From: an uncultured Acetatifactor sp.
GTDB lineage: Bacteria > Bacillota > Clostridia > Lachnospirales > Lachnospiraceae
NCBI GenBank assembly: GCA_910579755.1
Contig: CAJTVB010000004.1
Span: forward strand, 135,175-199,174
Reading direction: 5' to 3'
Length of the DNA: 64,000 nt
Part shown: piece by piece, positions 61,645 through 64,000 of the stretch
Numbering within the stretch: position 1 is the stretch's first letter
Layout: the number at the start of each line of letters is the position of its first letter
Translations under genes and position numbers: made by a program
Notes under the pieces: generated by a model
What the model was told of the DNA's origin: nothing
Seen by the model: only the letters and a program-made list of their open reading frames with translations
Database searches by the model: none

Positions 61645-62985
61645 TCAGATGCAGTAATTACGCAAGCCCAACCCAATCAATCGCTCTGCCTGATCAGCCA
61701 TGAACAGAGGGATATTCAGTACATCATCATCCAGCTTCAAATTGTCCAGAGAGAACCGGACACGGAGTTTAACTTGCTCTGGGAACAGTTCTTTAAATTT
61801 CTTCAGGCTTTTGCTGGAGGTATTGGCTTCGGATTTGACTTCCACAGGGAAAATATCATTTTCTCGCTGAATGAGGAAATCCACCTCATAAGGGGGATTG
61901 CTTTGTGTCCAGTAGCGGGGAACTACTTCAAACTGTGTGATTAAGGTCTGCAGCACAAAGTTTTCGGTCAGTGCGCCCTTGAACTCGGTGAACAAGCGGC
62001 TGCCTTCTCCGAATGCCGTAGGCGCCAGCTGTGCCAGACGGCGGAGCAGGCCTACATCTACCAGATAAATCTTGAATGCAGAAAGGTCATCATAAGCGGC
62101 TGCCGGCAGACCGGGAGCTGAGCTGCGGTAGATCTTATGCACAAGCCTCGCGTCTACAAGCCACTGCAGAGCATCTTCATATTCACGGGCTCTCGCCCCC
62201 TCCTTGACAACTTTGTAGATAAACTTTTTATTCTCTCTTGCCAGTTGGGATGGTATGGATTTCCAGACCATAGAAATCTTCGGAAACTCGCTGATATTGG
62301 GATGCTTGGCGAAGTCTCGCTCATATGCACCGATGATTCCGGACAAAGCTTCCTGCATAGCAGAAACATCCCGTGCTTCTGTCCACATTAGCACAGGTTC
62401 GGGCATACCGCCGGTGATATAGTACATCTTAAGTTTCTCATAAAGAGGATTAAAGAATGCATCTGGAATCGGTTCAATAGTATCCACACTTTCCATATAC
62501 TTGGCAAGATTTTCGTCGCCGTTGGCGAGCAGAAATTCCGTGAAAGTCATAGGATCAATCTGCATAAAGTTGATTTTGCCCACTGGGAAAGAAGAAGGCT
62601 TTGCCAGAGCAATCCCCAACAAAGAACCGGCGCAGGCAATGTGATACTGCGGAGCATTTTCGCAGAAATACTTCATGGAGTTGATAACCTTAGGACAGTC
62701 CTGTACCTCGTCAAAGATAATAAGTGTCTTTTCCGGTACAATCTTTTGGCCGCTGGCCAGTATTAAATTCTGCAGGATGCGATCTACATCCTTGGTGGTC
62801 TCAAAAAACTGTTTGTATTCCTCGTTTTCGTCAAAGTTAAAATAGGCAGTATTTTCATAATAGCGGCGGCCAAATTCTTTGAGAATCCATGTCTTACCCA
62901 CTTGGCGCACGCCCTTTAGGATCAATGGTTTGCGGTAGGGAGAATTTTTCCAATTCAGCAGTTGCTGCAATATCAATCGTTCCAT
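61645..62985 (-). CDS. AAA+ ATPase with DUF4143 domain
   Basis: A 446-residue ATPase. Walker A GVRQVGKT is at 25-32 and Walker B LIIFDEVQD near 90. The C-terminal DUF4143-type domain (about 205-440) contains a PD-(D/E)XK-like patch: EVDFLIQ near 370 followed by FPVEVKSE. These proteins are common and mobile in gut Firmicutes and Bacteroides; their function is unknown. It has its own TTGTAA/TATAAT promoter. Direction is opposite to the flanking genes. Confidence 0.88.
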   Translation of the reverse strand: MERLILQQLLNWKNSPYRKPLILKGVRQVGKTWILKEFGRRYYENTAYFNFDENEEYKQFFETTKDVDRILQNLILASGQKIVPEKTLIIFDEVQDCPKVINSMKYFCENAPQYHIACAGSLLGIALAKPSSFPVGKINFMQIDPMTFTEFLLANGDENLAKYMESVDTIEPIPDAFFNPLYEKLKMYYITGGMPEPVLMWTEARDVSAMQEALSGIIGAYERDFAKHPNISEFPKISMVWKSIPSQLARENKKFIYKVVKEGARAREYEDALQWLVDARLVHKIYRSSAPGLPAAAYDDLSAFKIYLVDVGLLRRLAQLAPTAFGEGSRLFTEFKGALTENFVLQTLITQFEVVPRYWTQSNPPYEVDFLIQRENDIFPVEVKSEANTSSKSLKKFKELFPEQVKLRVRFSLDNLKLDDDVLNIPLFMADQAERLIGLGLRNYCI

Positions 62986-63007
62986 ATAACCACTCCTTCA
63001 CATTCTT

Positions 63008-63036
63008 ATTATATACAATACCCATGAAAATTACAA
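63008..63036 (-). promoter_or_regulatory. Promoter of the DUF4143 ATPase gene
   Basis: On the minus strand, TTGTAA (63036-63031), 17-base spacer and TATAAT (63013-63008), 23 bases before the ATG. Confidence 0.75.
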
Positions 63037-63064
63037 CATATATCACATTATTATATTGTTTTAA

Positions 63065-63078
63065 GTGATGATAATCAC
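63065..63078. promoter_or_regulatory. Inverted repeat GTGAT-GATA-ATCAC
   Basis: A 5-bp palindrome between the ATPase promoter and a forward TATAAT at 63110-63115. Possible operator. Confidence 0.35.
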
Positions 63079-63141
63079 ATTTTTATGAAAATCGTGGACG
63101 GTGAAAGTGTATAATGTAAAAATCACGGACTAAATTTCGCT

Positions 63142-63230
63142 AAAGAACAGAAGTGTCTTATTGAAGCGAAATACGATGAGATCTATGAGCTGTGCGAGAA
63201 GGGCACACCGTCGCAGAATATTTATATCAT
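63142..63230 (+). pseudogene. Short open fragment before nitroreductase copy 2
   Basis: In frame from about 63142 the sequence reads AKEQKCLIEAKYDEIYELC, then EKGTPSQNIYII, and runs directly into the edge of the direct repeat at 63231, where the frame is lost. A TATAAT at 63110-63115 lies just upstream but there is no start codon with a ribosome site. It looks like a gene end cut by insertion of the duplicated unit. Family not recognised. Confidence 0.4.
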
Positions 63231-64000
63231 TGTTTTGCGGCTTGGTAATTATATTCAAGGAGGAAGCTCATATGATATAATCGGTGCAAACATTTAAACC
63301 GAAGGAGTGTATATAATGGATATTTTAGAAATTATGAAAGAACGTCATAGTGTGCGGCAGTATAGCGGAAAAAAGATTGAGAGCAGGGTAAGAGAAGCAC
63401 TGGCGGCGCTGGCAGGTGAGTGTAACAGGGAGAGTGGTTTATCTATTCAGATTCTTTATGATGAGCCCAAATGCTTTGACAGCATGATGGCACATTATGG
63501 AAAATTCAGCGGCGTGGATAATTATGTTGCGCTTGTTGGGAAAAAAGGGGCTGATCTGGATGAAAAAGCAGGATATTATGGGGAGAAGCTCGTATTAAAG
63601 GCGCAGGAGCTTGGATTGAACACCTGCTGGGTTGCTATGACACACGGGAAGAGTGCCGCAAATATTAAAAAGGGTGAAAAACTGGTGTGCATCATTGCGT
63701 TAGGATATGGTGTCACGCAGGGAACAGCTCATAAAAATAAACCTGTGGAGCAGCTTTGTAACTGTGCATCCAATATGCCGAACTGGTTTTCAGAGGGAAT
63801 GGAGGCGGCGCTGCTTGCACCTACGGCAATAAATCAACAGAAATTTTATATTACGCTTGAAAATGGAAGGGTGTCCGCCAGAGCAGGAAAAGGGTTTTAT
63901 ACAAAAATGGATCTGGGCATTGTAAAATATCATTTTGAAGCTGTTACAGGCCGCAGGGTGGAATGAGGCCATTCATAGCAGCAGGGCTTTGACAGGCTGA
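63231..64000 (+). repeat. Direct repeat, copy 2 (nitroreductase unit)
   Basis: Second copy of 59578-60347. It reaches the end of the window with no break, so the full unit may be longer, up to the 3653-base period. Confidence 0.9.
63316..63966 (+). CDS. TM1586-type nitroreductase, copy 2
   Basis: A 216-residue protein identical in every residue to the gene at 59663-60313. The two coding sequences differ at five third-codon positions only (two Ala, one Gly, one Pro, one Leu). GAAGGAG precedes the ATG as in copy 1 and the promoter region is also copied, so both are probably expressed. Confidence 0.85.
   Translation: MDILEIMKERHSVRQYSGKKIESRVREALAALAGECNRESGLSIQILYDEPKCFDSMMAHYGKFSGVDNYVALVGKKGADLDEKAGYYGEKLVLKAQELGLNTCWVAMTHGKSAANIKKGEKLVCIIALGYGVTQGTAHKNKPVEQLCNCASNMPNWFSEGMEAALLAPTAINQQKFYITLENGRVSARAGKGFYTKMDLGIVKYHFEAVTGRRVE

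Overview
The window looks like chromosome of a Gram-positive, spore-forming, gut-type Clostridium-cluster anaerobe, most likely a Lachnospiraceae. The basis is SpoVG, a SpoIIQ-like protein, the GlgC/GlgD pair, a DnaD/DnaI-type replication operon, a cell-bound pullulanase, strong AGGAGG ribosome sites and many transporter-based glycan genes. This was read from sequence alone, so species and exact families are inferences.

Layout. 1-9500: end of an aconitase-like gene, a membrane-anchored pullulanase with its own promoter, an SseB-like protein, a calcium-motif protein, a MATE exporter, a SpoIIQ-like protein and an amidohydrolase. 9500-13720: ddl and murF, convergent with plsC, then a PrcB-like lipoprotein. 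14700-19900 (minus strand): dnaD, dnaI-like loader and a long prs, with murC upstream. Between murC and dnaD lies a cluster of DnaA-box-like 9-mers. 20220-22954: glgC, glgD, spoVG.

23216-26981 holds the most unusual cassette: two adjacent WYL-domain proteins, a noncoding stretch of about 480 bases rich in hairpins with a tRNA-like T arm, and a soluble slipin/SPFH protein. I read it as a candidate RNA-linked stress or repair system with a structured RNA between regulator and effector.

26971-32236: two Gfo/Idh/MocA oxidoreductases alternating with two TIM-barrel isomerase/lyase-like proteins, divergent from an AraC regulator. This layout fits oxidative (3-keto) glycoside or inositol catabolism. 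32297-32412 is a small inverted-repeat element; part of it recurs at the 3' end of spoVG. 32445-36840: membrane proteins, an APH-like kinase and an ANT(6)-like nucleotidyltransferase. 36940-38850: a three-gene operon of unknown function, visibly more A+T-rich.

39047-56899 is a large glycan-import locus: a LacI regulator with two matching operators, a lipoprotein binding protein, a second membrane-anchored binding protein fused to carbohydrate-binding-like modules, two separate permease pairs, an NHL/TPR/Yip1-like protein, a DUF5696-type protein, a GH5 lipoprotein and a cytoplasmic DUF4965-type enzyme. No transport ATPase is present, so a shared MsmX-type ATPase elsewhere is expected.

56992-64000 is accessory in character: a GntR-ABC exporter operon, a nitroreductase present twice as a direct repeat (offset 3653 bp, identical protein, only silent changes), a zinc alcohol dehydrogenase, a DUF4143 ATPase and gene remnants.
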